64,000 bases of DNA from Chitinophagales bacterium. GTDB taxonomy: Bacteria; Bacteroidota; Bacteroidia; Chitinophagales; Chitinophagaceae. Both the position numbers and the translations under genes were made by a program. The notes below the pieces were generated by a model that was given only the letters and a program-made list of their open reading frames with translations, searched no databases and had not been told where the DNA came from. The DNA lies in assembly GCA_020636575.1 (NCBI GenBank), contig JACJXP010000003.1, positions 174,989 to 238,988 on the forward strand, read 5' to 3'. Below, piece after piece: positions 36,006-45,069 of the stretch. Each line of letters starts with the position of its first letter. Position 1 is the first letter of the stretch.

Positions 36006-37001
36006 TCATATTCTTTGCCCGGCTCTTTCCAAAACATCCTCAACCCTGATCAGGTTCATACACTTAAAATGACCAAGAGGACATTTTTTGTACCCGATCT
36101 TTGAGCAGGGGCGGCACCATAGTTTGTTAACCTGGAGTATATCAAACTGTTGTTTGCCGGCATGTTTGTTCCCATAATAAGGATACATGCCAAAGGAAGG
36201 AACGGTATTTCCCCAAAGTGATATAATAGGTTTTTTATACGCAGCCGCAATATGCATAAAACCGGTATCATGTGTGATAACAAGTTTTGAGCGGCGTACA
36301 AGGTCTGCACTTTCGTTCAAACTAAATTTGCCACAGGCATTGTAAACTTTAACAGGATCTATAGAGGCTATTTCTATTCCCTGGTCAGCATCACTTTTAT
36401 CCCCAATTAAAATAAGCGGATGTTGGATCTTTTCGCAAAACTCTTTCCATTTAGCAACCGGCCATTTTTTTGTGTTATGCGCAGCGCCTATCACACAAAC
36501 AATATATCCCGCAGAGTGTGAAGCGGGTATATCTTCTTTTTTAATCTCATCTTTCTCGCTGATAAAGTAATCAAGTCCCGCCTCATCGTTCTTAACTCCA
36601 AAAGAACTTAGGGTCTTTAGATACCTGTCAACAATATGAACATCGGGGAGCAGGTTTACTTTCAGGCTGGTGTATATGTATTTCCGGATATTTAATTTAT
36701 TGAACGAAAACGATTTTACCTTGATAGCATTTTTGATCCGCAGCGTTCTCGCATTATGATGAAGGTCTATTATATAGTCATACTCTTCAACTTTTAGCTC
36801 TTCGATCATTAATTCAAAACTATGTGCCAGCACATGTATCTTATCTATGTGAGGATTATGTTCTACTACAGATTGAAACTTATCTTTCACCAGGAAATGA
36901 ACTTCCGCATCCGGTATTTGCTTTTTCAGACACCTGACCACAGGGCTGGTCAAAACTATATCTCCTATTGACGAAAATCGTATGATGAGAAATTTAGGCA
37001 C
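36006..37001 (-). CDS. Glycosyltransferase family 9 (ADP-heptose:LPS heptosyltransferase type)
   Basis: 331 residues in a GT-B fold without membrane segments. The opening FLIIRFSSIGDIVLTSPVVRCL is the GT9 signature. The C-terminal nucleotide-sugar half has VITHDTGFMHIAAAYKKPIISLWGNTVPSFGMYPY. GT9 enzymes add heptose to the LPS core from ADP-heptose; in Bacteroidota the sugar may differ. It is the last gene of a minus-strand operon with MFS, DedA and dicarboxylate symporter genes (2-, 2- and 9-base gaps). Confidence 0.92.
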   Translation of the reverse strand: MPKFLIIRFSSIGDIVLTSPVVRCLKKQIPDAEVHFLVKDKFQSVVEHNPHIDKIHVLAHSFELMIEELKVEEYDYIIDLHHNARTLRIKNAIKVKSFSFNKLNIRKYIYTSLKVNLLPDVHIVDRYLKTLSSFGVKNDEAGLDYFISEKDEIKKEDIPASHSAGYIVCVIGAAHNTKKWPVAKWKEFCEKIQHPLILIGDKSDADQGIEIASIDPVKVYNACGKFSLNESADLVRRSKLVITHDTGFMHIAAAYKKPIISLWGNTVPSFGMYPYYGNKHAGKQQFDILQVNKLWCRPCSKIGYKKCPLGHFKCMNLIRVEDVLERAGQRI

Positions 37002-37003
37002 TG

Positions 37004-38233
37004 CTATTTTTCTACGTAGTTAAGATCTTTTCCAAATGTTTCACTGGTATAATATGCTGCAATAATTGTTATCGTCATTATTATGATAGCAGCCAGCCAG
37101 CCACCAGTATAAAAATCTGTAATGTTCCGGAGACCTTTAAACAGGGGTGTTATAAATATTGCTAACAGGCCACGGACCATATTGGGAATTGTTGTGGCAG
37201 CTGTAGCTCTCAGATTTGTTCCAAATTGCTCGGCTCCCATCGTTACAAAAATGGCCCAAAAACCTGTGCCGAAGCCTAGCCCTGCAGATATCCAATACAT
37301 TCCGTTGGCACTGCCATTCCATTGAACTGTAAAGAATAAAATGATAAACAAAGCAGTGATGCCATAAAAAATATATAAAGCCTTCTTTCTGCTTTTAAGA
37401 CATTGACTAACGAAGCCGATCAATATATCTCCGATTGAAATAGCTGCGTATGCATACATGATCGCCTTACCGGGGTCTATCTCCTCTTTGATACCCATAA
37501 TAGCCCCGAACTCTTTTGAAAAAAACACAAGGACACCGATCACAAACCAGGTTGGCAATCCTATCAGGATCCCTAATAAGTATCGTTTAAAGCGGTCTTT
37601 ATTTGTAAAAAGCATCAGAAAGTTACCCCGCTTAACATCCATCTTCTTCACATCCCTGAACATTCCTGACTCATATACAGATACACGAAGCAGCAGCAAT
37701 AATAAACCTAATCCGCCACCAATATAATAGCAGGTTCTCCAATCAAAATTTTGCTTGATAATAAACGCAACAACGGCACCGGTTAAACCAATTCCTGCTA
37801 CAATAGAAGTAGCTATCCCTCTTTTTTCTTTTGAAATCAGCTCTGACACAAGTGTGATCCCTACACCCAGTTCACCTGCCAAACCTAAACCAGCCAAAAA
37901 ACGTATGATCTTGTATTGCTCTACATCCTGCACCATGCCGTTAGCAATATTTGCCAGAGAATAAACGAGTATTGACCCGAATAATACGCTTAGTCTCCCT
38001 TTTTTATCTGCGATAATACCTGCAATAATTCCACCAATTAATAACCCTGCCATCTGCCATTGAAGTATGGCTTCCCCTTCAATTGTTATTTGTTCGGCGG
38101 TAAGTCCAAGATCGTTCAGACTTTCGATCCGGATAATGGCAAACAATAGCAGGTCATAGATATCTACAAAGTAACCTAACGCAGCTACAAGAACTGCAAT
38201 ATTGAAAATGGAATAAGACTTTCCACTATTCAT
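37004..38233 (-). CDS. MFS transporter
   Basis: 409 residues with twelve predicted helices and a central loop of about 30 residues. The segment between helices 2 and 3 reads GIIADKKGRLSVLFGS, the MFS DxxGRR-type loop. LAGLGLAGELGVGITLVSELISKEKRG is similar to the sugar/aromatic-acid:H+ symporter groups. The substrate cannot be assigned. It lies 2 bases upstream of the GT9 gene and 2 bases after DedA, so the three are almost certainly co-transcribed. Confidence 0.9.
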   Translation of the reverse strand: MNSGKSYSIFNIAVLVAALGYFVDIYDLLLFAIIRIESLNDLGLTAEQITIEGEAILQWQMAGLLIGGIIAGIIADKKGRLSVLFGSILVYSLANIANGMVQDVEQYKIIRFLAGLGLAGELGVGITLVSELISKEKRGIATSIVAGIGLTGAVVAFIIKQNFDWRTCYYIGGGLGLLLLLLRVSVYESGMFRDVKKMDVKRGNFLMLFTNKDRFKRYLLGILIGLPTWFVIGVLVFFSKEFGAIMGIKEEIDPGKAIMYAYAAISIGDILIGFVSQCLKSRKKALYIFYGITALFIILFFTVQWNGSANGMYWISAGLGFGTGFWAIFVTMGAEQFGTNLRATAATTIPNMVRGLLAIFITPLFKGLRNITDFYTGGWLAAIIIMTITIIAAYYTSETFGKDLNYVEK

Positions 38234-38235
38234 AA

Positions 38236-38997
38236 TCAGGAACCGGTTACCTTATCATTAGTACCGGAATTCTTATGCTTTTTATTTTCCTTTATCACTT
38301 TTATGATCACAGGTGCTGTAGTAACAACCACAATTCCAAGAACGATCAGTTCCAGGTGCTCTTTCAGATCAAACCCAAACTGACTCAATATCCATTTCTG
38401 AAGAAAATAACCGGCGAAGATCATACTGAAAACCCATGCAATACAACCTATCACATTAAAGAAATGAAATTTCTTTCTATCCATCTGAACAATACCGGCC
38501 ACAATAGGGGCAAATGTTCTTATAAAAGGTAAAAACCTTGCTCCGATTATTGCTAAGGCACCATGTTTTTCATAAAAATCATGTGCCTGGTGCAGGTATC
38601 TTTTCTTAAAAAGGAACCGGTCTCTCCAATGATACATAGCAGGACCCACTTTTTTCCCTGTCCAATACCCAACTGCATTTCCTAAAATTCCACAAACTGA
38701 GATCAATGCCACCAATACAAAAAGATCGACCCATGGACTATATCCATATTCTACACCAAATAGTTTTAAAAACTGATACCCAAGACCCGGACCCGTTTGT
38801 CCATCAGGTGTTGTGATTTCATGAGCAAAAATTCCTGAAACAAATAATAAAGAATCGCCGGGTAAAAAGAAACCCACAAAAAGCCCTGTCTCAGCAAAAA
38901 CAACAAACAACAAAAGCCAAAGACCGCCATTTTCTATATACCATTGTGGTTGTAAAAGCTGACTCCAGTGAAAACCTGCATCAAGAAGTTCTAACAT
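38236..38997 (-). CDS. DedA-family (VTT domain) membrane protein
   Basis: 253 residues with about five to six hydrophobic segments. The DedA/VTT signatures are GxFLPGDSLLFVSG, ILGNAVGYWTGKKVGP and ARFLPFIRTFAPIVAG. DedA proteins are thought to flip undecaprenyl phosphate or phosphatidylethanolamine, or to act as proton-dependent transporters. This gives a plausible link to glycan work with the GT9 partner in the same operon. The chain ends with a basic cytoplasmic tail. Length is normal. Confidence 0.93.
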   Translation of the reverse strand: MLELLDAGFHWSQLLQPQWYIENGGLWLLLFVVFAETGLFVGFFLPGDSLLFVSGIFAHEITTPDGQTGPGLGYQFLKLFGVEYGYSPWVDLFVLVALISVCGILGNAVGYWTGKKVGPAMYHWRDRFLFKKRYLHQAHDFYEKHGALAIIGARFLPFIRTFAPIVAGIVQMDRKKFHFFNVIGCIAWVFSMIFAGYFLQKWILSQFGFDLKEHLELIVLGIVVVTTAPVIIKVIKENKKHKNSGTNDKVTGS

Positions 38998-39006
38998 AAT
39001 TTTTTT

Positions 39007-40290
39007 TTATAGGGAATGTTTAGGATCATCCAATTTACCGATCGACTTGGCAATCACCGTGGAAACAGTACAATCACTGGTAACATTAGCTACTGTACGT
39101 ACCATATCCAATGGTCTGTCAATTGCAAAAATAAGGGCTAAACCAGCTTCCGGAATACCTGCCTGCCCTAATACTATAACAAGCATTACCATACCCGCAC
39201 TGGGTACAGCCGCAGATCCGATAGAAGCTAATGTAGCTGTTGCAATAATTCCTAATTGGGCTCCCAGGCTAAGGTCCATCCCAAAAGCCTGCGCTATAAA
39301 CACAGCTGCCACTGCCTGGTATAAGCTTGTTCCATCCATGTTTACAGTAGCCCCGATCGGGAGTACAAAACTCGTCACTTCATTATCTACCCCCACACGG
39401 TTCTCTGTTACATCCATGGTAACAGGTAATGTAGCTGCGCTGGAACTGGTAGAAAAGGCAAGCAGTTGGGCAGGAGAAATCTGTTTTAGAAACTGTATGG
39501 GATTTCTTCTTGTAAACAGGTAGATAATAGTTGGATAAAACAGAAAGATCAGGATTATCAAACCCACTAAAACTGTTATGGCATATTTACCCAACGCCAT
39601 AAATATTTCAAATCCCGGAGATTCTGCTACTAAAGCTGCCATAAGTGCAAATACTCCATAAGGAGCTCCCTTCATAATGATATCGATCATCTTTAGAACC
39701 ACATCATTAAAACTGTCAAAAAAATCAACGACAGGTTTGGCCCTTCCCGGTGGGATCATGATCAAAGCAATACCCATGAACAAAGCAAAAAATATTACCT
39801 GCAGCATGGTGGAGTTGGTAGACGTTGCTTTGAATATATTGTCAGGAACAATGTCCTCAACAAATTTCAACGGGCCTCCCTCTTTCTGTGAATGTGCCTC
39901 AGTTTGCTTTTCTGTTGCCTGTACTCCGTAAGTCTGTAACATCTGCGTACGGGTCTCCTCACTGATCGCTTTACCCGGTTTTACCAGGTTTACAATTCCT
40001 AACCCAAGACTTACTGCAAAAACAGTTGTAAAAAGGTAGAATATAACGGTTCTTAATCCCATTCTGGAAAGCTTGGAGATATCTTTCAGATCAGACACAC
40101 CTTTGACCAATGAAGCCAGGATAAGAGGTATTGCAATCAACTTAAGCAGGTTGATGAAAATATTACCAAAAGGTTTTATCCAGTCCTTGGTAAACTGAAC
40201 CCCTCCGCTGAACTGTATCACTACTACTCCAAATATTACCCCAAGTAACATACCCAGGATGATCTTCAGGTATAAAGGGATTTTTTTCAT
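39007..40290 (-). CDS. Dicarboxylate/amino acid:cation symporter (DAACS family)
   Basis: 427 residues. Glutamate/aspartate or C4-dicarboxylate symporter with the re-entrant loop motif STSSSAATLP and NMDGTSLYQAVAAVFIAQ, which bind substrate and sodium or proton. The C-terminal DRPLDMVRTVANVTSDCT is also conserved. About eight helices plus two hairpins. The long loop in the N-terminal half (residues about 115-145: VQATEKQTEAHSQKEG) is a charged insert of the kind seen in this family. It is first in the operon with DedA, MFS and GT9, which is an unusual mix. No good -7 box is visible in the 188-base region upstream. Confidence 0.93.
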   Translation of the reverse strand: MKKIPLYLKIILGMLLGVIFGVVVIQFSGGVQFTKDWIKPFGNIFINLLKLIAIPLILASLVKGVSDLKDISKLSRMGLRTVIFYLFTTVFAVSLGLGIVNLVKPGKAISEETRTQMLQTYGVQATEKQTEAHSQKEGGPLKFVEDIVPDNIFKATSTNSTMLQVIFFALFMGIALIMIPPGRAKPVVDFFDSFNDVVLKMIDIIMKGAPYGVFALMAALVAESPGFEIFMALGKYAITVLVGLIILIFLFYPTIIYLFTRRNPIQFLKQISPAQLLAFSTSSSAATLPVTMDVTENRVGVDNEVTSFVLPIGATVNMDGTSLYQAVAAVFIAQAFGMDLSLGAQLGIIATATLASIGSAAVPSAGMVMLVIVLGQAGIPEAGLALIFAIDRPLDMVRTVANVTSDCTVSTVIAKSIGKLDDPKHSL

Positions 40291-40490
40291 TATAAACCTT
40301 TGTTGAATTTAAAAGTAATAGGAAGCAAAATAGCAATAAATAGGTGGAATAAACGGAAAGCAATCTGCTTTTATTTATCTATTTCCTTAAAAATTGGCCG
40401 TATATCAAAAAAAGGTGGATAGAGGGGTCAAAATAGCGAATAAGTAAATATCTTACCAGCTAAATCAAAACTGAACACATGACCAGGAAC

Positions 40491-42131
40491 ATGATGAGAA
40501 AAATTACAACTCTTATTCTCTTCTTTTTACCTCTTTCTCTTTTTGCACAGGAAACAGAATCAAAAGGACTGGATCAAAGGATCAATGAATGGTTTCAACC
40601 GATCACTGATTGGTGGAGTAGCATAGTTTTTTATACTGTAAATATTGGAGGCCAACAGGTACCCCTGATAGTTATCCTTTTAGTGTCAGGCGCTTTATTT
40701 TTTACCTTATATTTTTCATTCGTTAATATTCGTCGTTTTGGTCTTGCAGTACAGGTTGTGAGGGGCAAACACGATGACCTGGAAAAAGATGCTCCTGACG
40801 TTGATCCAAGAAATGTAAATGTAGTTGAGGGAGATATTGTAGATACGATCAAAGATGAGTCTCATCATGGCGAGGTTAATCATTTCCAGGCATTGGCTAC
40901 TGCTGTATCGGGTACTGTAGGACTTGGAAATATTGCTGGTGTAGCAATTGCCATTGCAATTGGCGGGCCCGGTGCTACTTTCTGGATGATAGTTTGCGGA
41001 CTATTAGGAATGTCAACAAAATTTGTTGAATGTACATTGGGTGTAAAATACCGTGACATCGATAATAAAGGAGTGGTGTATGGTGGGCCCATGTATTATC
41101 TGTCAAAAGGATTTAAAGAAAAGAAGATGGTTGGTTTGGGCAAAGTTCTGGCTATTCTATTTGCCATATTATGCGTAGGCGGTTCAATTGGCGGGGGAAA
41201 TGCATTCCAGAGTAACCAGGCTGCACAACAAATATCAGGCATGTTGGGTTTGCAAAGTGGTTCCGCAGGGTTTTATATTGGAATTATTTTAGCTATTCTC
41301 ACAGGAATAGTTATTATTGGTGGTATTAAAAAGATAGCCAACGTAACTGAAAAGATCGTTCCGTTTATGGCTGTTATCTATATCATTGCCTCTCTTATAA
41401 TAATATTCGCACATTTTAGTTTTATTGATGATGCTTTCAGAATGATATTCAATGAAGCCTTTACACCCCGTGCCGGTTTAGGTGGATTAATGGGTGTTTT
41501 GGTAACAGGATTCAAAAGGGCTGCCTTCTCTAATGAAGCAGGTGCCGGTTCAGCTTCCATTGCCCACTCAGCAGTAAAAACTAAATACCCGGCCTCTGAA
41601 GGTATTGTTGCATTGCTGGAGCCATTTATCGATACAGTTGTCATTTGTACGATGACGGCGCTGGTGATCATAATTTTTAACAGGGAAGGTGTAATGTTCC
41701 CGTATGGCGGAGATGGAAGAGGTTCTGTAATAATGAATGAAACAGGACTAACAGCAAGCGGGGTCGATCTTACATCAATGGCATATAACGATGTAATTCC
41801 ACACTTCTCTTATGTACTAACAGTAGCTATTGTCTTATTTGCCTTTTCTACAATGATCAGTTGGTCATATTACGGTTTACAGGCATGGAAATTTCTTTTT
41901 GGAAGAGGTAAAGTAGCCGATCTGACATATAAAATTTTATTTCTAACTTTTGTGGTGATTGGAGCATCTATCTCATTGTCTGCTGTAACAGATTTCTCCG
42001 ATGCAATGATCTTAGCGATGGTATTTCCAAATATGATAGGATTATTATTCCTGTTTCCTAAAGTGAAAGAAGAATTTAATCGATATCTTAAAGCAATAAA
42101 AGAAGCAAGAATTAAAAAATCAAATACCTAA
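40491..42131 (+). CDS. Alanine/glycine:cation symporter (AGCS family) with signal peptide
   Basis: 546 residues from ATG 40491, which has AGGA at good distance; a longer frame begins at 40479. AGCS signatures: ATAVSGTVGLGNIAGVAIAI (sodium/alanine site), GGPGATFWM and AFSNEAGAGSASIAHSAV. It has two features beyond a standard member: an N-terminal signal peptide ending SLFAQ, and a long acidic stretch in the first cytoplasmic loop (LEKDAPDVDPRNVNVVEGDI). About eleven helices. It is followed 10 bases later by an APC permease, so the two probably share a transcript. Confidence 0.93.
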   Translation: MMRKITTLILFFLPLSLFAQETESKGLDQRINEWFQPITDWWSSIVFYTVNIGGQQVPLIVILLVSGALFFTLYFSFVNIRRFGLAVQVVRGKHDDLEKDAPDVDPRNVNVVEGDIVDTIKDESHHGEVNHFQALATAVSGTVGLGNIAGVAIAIAIGGPGATFWMIVCGLLGMSTKFVECTLGVKYRDIDNKGVVYGGPMYYLSKGFKEKKMVGLGKVLAILFAILCVGGSIGGGNAFQSNQAAQQISGMLGLQSGSAGFYIGIILAILTGIVIIGGIKKIANVTEKIVPFMAVIYIIASLIIIFAHFSFIDDAFRMIFNEAFTPRAGLGGLMGVLVTGFKRAAFSNEAGAGSASIAHSAVKTKYPASEGIVALLEPFIDTVVICTMTALVIIIFNREGVMFPYGGDGRGSVIMNETGLTASGVDLTSMAYNDVIPHFSYVLTVAIVLFAFSTMISWSYYGLQAWKFLFGRGKVADLTYKILFLTFVVIGASISLSAVTDFSDAMILAMVFPNMIGLLFLFPKVKEEFNRYLKAIKEARIKKSNT

Positions 42132-42141
42132 AACTGATATC

Positions 42142-43794
42142 ATGAGTTTATTTGTCAGAAAGCCGATGGATGCATTAATGAATGAAGCAGCAGAAACCGG
42201 TGAACACACATTAAAGAAAACTCTGGGAGCTAAAGGTTTGATAGCACTTGGAATTGGCGCCATTATCGGTGCCGGATTATTTTCCATTACTGGTATGGCT
42301 GCAGCTAATCATGCTGGTCCAGCCATTACCATTTCATTTGTAGTAGCAGGTTTCGGTTGTTTATTTGCCGGTCTTTGTTATGCAGAATTTGCATCGATGA
42401 TTCCTGTTGCCGGAAGTGCATATACCTACTCCTATGCCACTATGGGTGAGTTTATTGCCTGGATCATCGGCTGGGATCTCGTTTTAGAATATGCCGTAGG
42501 AGCTGCGACAGTCGGAATCAGTTGGAGTCGTTATTTAATCAAATTTCTTGAAGGTTTCAATGTACATCTTCCAGTAGAACTTACTGTTGGTCCATGGGAT
42601 GGAGGTATTATTAATTTGCCTGCTGTTGCAATAATTGTATTAATGAGTTTATTATTAATAAAGGGAACAAAAGAAAGCGCATTTGTAAATGGTATTATCG
42701 TAGCAGTGAAACTTGCTGTTGTTCTAACATTTATTATTCTTGGATGGAAGTATATCAATAACAGTAATTTCAATCCCTACATCCCTGATAATACTGGAAA
42801 TTTTGGTGATTTTGGTTTTAGCGGGATCATCAGAGCTGCTGCCATTGTGTTTTTTGCTTATATAGGGTTTGATGCAGTCAGCACGGCGGCCCAGGAAGCT
42901 AAAAACCCGAAACGAGATATGCCTATTGGCATTTTAGGTTCATTGCTCATCTGTACAATTTTGTATATTCTTTTTGCTCATGTAATGACCGGAGTTACTA
43001 GTTATACATCCTTTGCAGGTAAAGATGGAATAGCACCCGTTGCGGTTGCCATTGATCATATGGGAACGGCCAATGCTGCTGGTGTTGTCACTCCAGATTT
43101 TCCCTGGTTAAACCGAGCCATAGTAGTAGCGATTCTTTTTGGTTATTCATCAGTAATCTTAGTTATGCTTATGGGACAAAGCCGGGTATTTTTCAGCATG
43201 AGTAAAGACGGCCTGATTCCAAGAATTTTCTCCACTGTAAATCCAAAAACTCAAACCCCTGCAAAAAGTAATTTATTGTTTATGATTTTTGTCAGCACAT
43301 TTGCTGCTTTCATTCCTGCAAGGGTCGTAGGCGAAATGACAAGTATCGGAACATTATTTGCTTTTATACTTGTTTGTGCCGGTGTATGGGTTATGCGAAG
43401 AAAAATGCCAGAAATTCAAAGAGCATTTAAAACTCCTTTAGTACCCCTGGTACCGATTATGGGAATCGCAGTTTGCCTCTTTATGATGGTTTTTCTACCA
43501 ATGGACACATGGATAAGACTAATAGTATGGATGTTGATTGGAATGGACATATATCTTGTTTATGGTGCTAAGAACAGCCATTTAGGTAATGGAACAGATA
43601 ATAGAAAAGGAATGAAGATTGCAAGAATAACAGGCCTTGCTCTTTGTGGTCTTTTAGCCATAGTAGGTTTCTTGTATCAAAATACTGTTGGTTTTGATTC
43701 AGACAGAACATTATTATATATCTCTCTTGCATTTGCGGCCGTACATTTATTTGTACTTGCAAGAAAATTAGGCAGAATAGAACCTGCTGAATAG
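42142..43794 (+). CDS. APC-family amino acid permease (cationic amino acid transporter type)
   Basis: 550 residues with about fourteen helices. The start LKKTLGAKGLIALGIGAIIGAGLFSITG holds the substrate-binding GAIIGAGLF of helix 1, as in CAT/APC permeases. FFAYIGFDAVSTAAQEAKNPKRDMPIGILGS is the conserved helix 6 region, and the SKDGLIP loop is also there. Cationic or broad amino acid import is the normal role. It is coupled to the AGCS gene 10 bases upstream and ends at a terminator before yebC. Confidence 0.93.
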   Translation: MSLFVRKPMDALMNEAAETGEHTLKKTLGAKGLIALGIGAIIGAGLFSITGMAAANHAGPAITISFVVAGFGCLFAGLCYAEFASMIPVAGSAYTYSYATMGEFIAWIIGWDLVLEYAVGAATVGISWSRYLIKFLEGFNVHLPVELTVGPWDGGIINLPAVAIIVLMSLLLIKGTKESAFVNGIIVAVKLAVVLTFIILGWKYINNSNFNPYIPDNTGNFGDFGFSGIIRAAAIVFFAYIGFDAVSTAAQEAKNPKRDMPIGILGSLLICTILYILFAHVMTGVTSYTSFAGKDGIAPVAVAIDHMGTANAAGVVTPDFPWLNRAIVVAILFGYSSVILVMLMGQSRVFFSMSKDGLIPRIFSTVNPKTQTPAKSNLLFMIFVSTFAAFIPARVVGEMTSIGTLFAFILVCAGVWVMRRKMPEIQRAFKTPLVPLVPIMGIAVCLFMMVFLPMDTWIRLIVWMLIGMDIYLVYGAKNSHLGNGTDNRKGMKIARITGLALCGLLAIVGFLYQNTVGFDSDRTLLYISLAFAAVHLFVLARKLGRIEPAE

Positions 43795-43814
43795 AAATTA
43801 AAAAAAATAGCGAA

Positions 43815-43841
43815 GCCGTCCTCGATTTGAGGGCGGTTTTT
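43815..43841 (+). terminator. Intrinsic terminator after the amino acid permease genes
   Basis: GCCGTCCTC, loop GATTT, GAGGGCGG (one G-T wobble) then TTTTT. It lies 20 bases after the permease stop. Confidence 0.75.
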
Positions 43842-43859
43842 CATTTACTGCCATTAAGC

Positions 43860-43867
43860 TAAATTTG
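43860..43867 (+). promoter_or_regulatory. -7 element before yebC
   Basis: TAAATTTG, a perfect TAnnTTTG, 36 bases before ATG 43904. It is also inside the longer frame that opens at 43865, which supports the shorter start. Confidence 0.45.
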
Positions 43868-43903
43868 CAATCCCTATTCAAGTTCATAAACCAATATTTA
43901 ATA

Positions 43904-44626
43904 ATGGGAAGAATATTTGAAGTTAGAAAAGCGACCATGTTTGCCCGCTGGGACCGGATGGCCAAGCAATTTACCCGCATAGGAAAAGAAATAGCAATTG
44001 CAGTTAAAGCAGGTGGCCCTGATCCCGATACAAACCCGGCTCTCAGGCGTTGTATGCAGAATGCAAAAGCCGTGAACATGCCCAAAGACCGTGTTGAAGC
44101 AGCTATTAAAAGGGCATTGGGCAAGGAAATGGAAAACTACGATGAGATATTATATGAGGGCTATGCCCCTCATGGTGTAGCCATACTTGTCGAAACAGCA
44201 ACAGATAATCATGTGAGGACAGTGGCGAATGTAAAAGCCCATTTTAATAAAGGGGGTGGCGCATTGGGAAACAGTGGTAGTGTATCATTCCAATTTAAAA
44301 AAATGGGGGTTTTCAAATTAAACCCTGAAGGACTGAATACTGAAGAACTGGAACTGGAATTGATTGATTATGGTCTTGAAGAGCTGGGTGAAGCCTTGGG
44401 AGAGAATGGTGAAGATTTATTAGTGATCCGGTGTGGTTTTACAGACTTTGGCAATATGCAAAAAGCCCTGGAAGATAAAGGTATTACCCCCCTTAGTGCA
44501 GAAGTAGAATGGATACCATCCACAACTGTTCCTGTTAATGATGAACAGGCTGAAGAAATAAGCAAACTGATCGAAAAGCTGGAACAGGATGATGATGTGC
44601 AAAAGGTTTTTCATAATATGGGGTGA
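43904..44626 (+). CDS. YebC/PmpR-family regulator or translation factor
   Basis: 240 residues from ATG 43904 (MGRIFEVRKATMFARWDRM); a frame opening at 43865 adds 13 unlikely residues and would start inside the -7 box. Signatures: ARRCMQNAKAVNMPKDRVEAAIKRA, YEGYAPHGVAILVE, TDNHVRTVANVKAHFNKGGGALGNSGSVSFQF. Family members either repress quorum/other genes or, as YebC, help ribosomes through proline stretches. The C-terminal acidic end (EKLEQDDDVQKVFHNM) is standard. No partner such as ruvC is adjacent. Confidence 0.94.
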   Translation: MGRIFEVRKATMFARWDRMAKQFTRIGKEIAIAVKAGGPDPDTNPALRRCMQNAKAVNMPKDRVEAAIKRALGKEMENYDEILYEGYAPHGVAILVETATDNHVRTVANVKAHFNKGGGALGNSGSVSFQFKKMGVFKLNPEGLNTEELELELIDYGLEELGEALGENGEDLLVIRCGFTDFGNMQKALEDKGITPLSAEVEWIPSTTVPVNDEQAEEISKLIEKLEQDDDVQKVFHNMG

Positions 44627-44664
44627 TACTTTTATCATCTCTGCCCTATAATGTTATCTAAACT

Positions 44665-45069
44665 TTGAACAAAGAAACCCCTCTTGTGATATTTGATGGT
44701 GTTTGCAATTTCTGTAACTACTGGGTAAATTTTGCTGTCAAAAGAGATAGAAAAAAAAGACTTTTATTTTCTCCGTTTCAGGGTAAGACCGCATCTAAAA
44801 TCCTTCTCGATTATAATATCAACCCTACCACAATAACTTCCGTTATCCTTATTGATAACGGCAAGGCTTATTCACAATCATCTGCAGCAATACGCATTTG
44901 TAAATACCTGGACGGTGGCTGGAAGTTGTTTTATATCCTGCTCATCATCCCAAAATTTATCCGGGATTTTTTATATAATATCATAGCAAGAAACCGTTAT
45001 AAATGGTTTGGTAAAAAAGAAACCTGTATGATACCAACCCCTGCACTCAAAGAAAGATTTCTAGATTAA
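44665..45069 (+). CDS. DCC-family thiol-disulfide oxidoreductase-like protein (DUF393)
   Basis: 134 residues. The DGVCNFCNYWV motif (Cys14, Cys17) gives the family its name; the rest (FSPFQGKTASKIL, YSQSSAAIRICKYLDGGWK) matches DUF393. A redox role is presumed. The annotated start is TTG at 44665: an in-frame TAA at 44659-44661 excludes longer starts. GTG at 44686 is an alternative. The end overlaps by 4 bases the convergent PhzF-like gene. Confidence 0.88.
   Translation: MNKETPLVIFDGVCNFCNYWVNFAVKRDRKKRLLFSPFQGKTASKILLDYNINPTTITSVILIDNGKAYSQSSAAIRICKYLDGGWKLFYILLIIPKFIRDFLYNIIARNRYKWFGKKETCMIPTPALKERFLD

Noticed and set aside
40291..40478. Promoter for the dicarboxylate symporter operon
   Set aside because: Nearest boxes miss two or more consensus bases or have wrong spacing.
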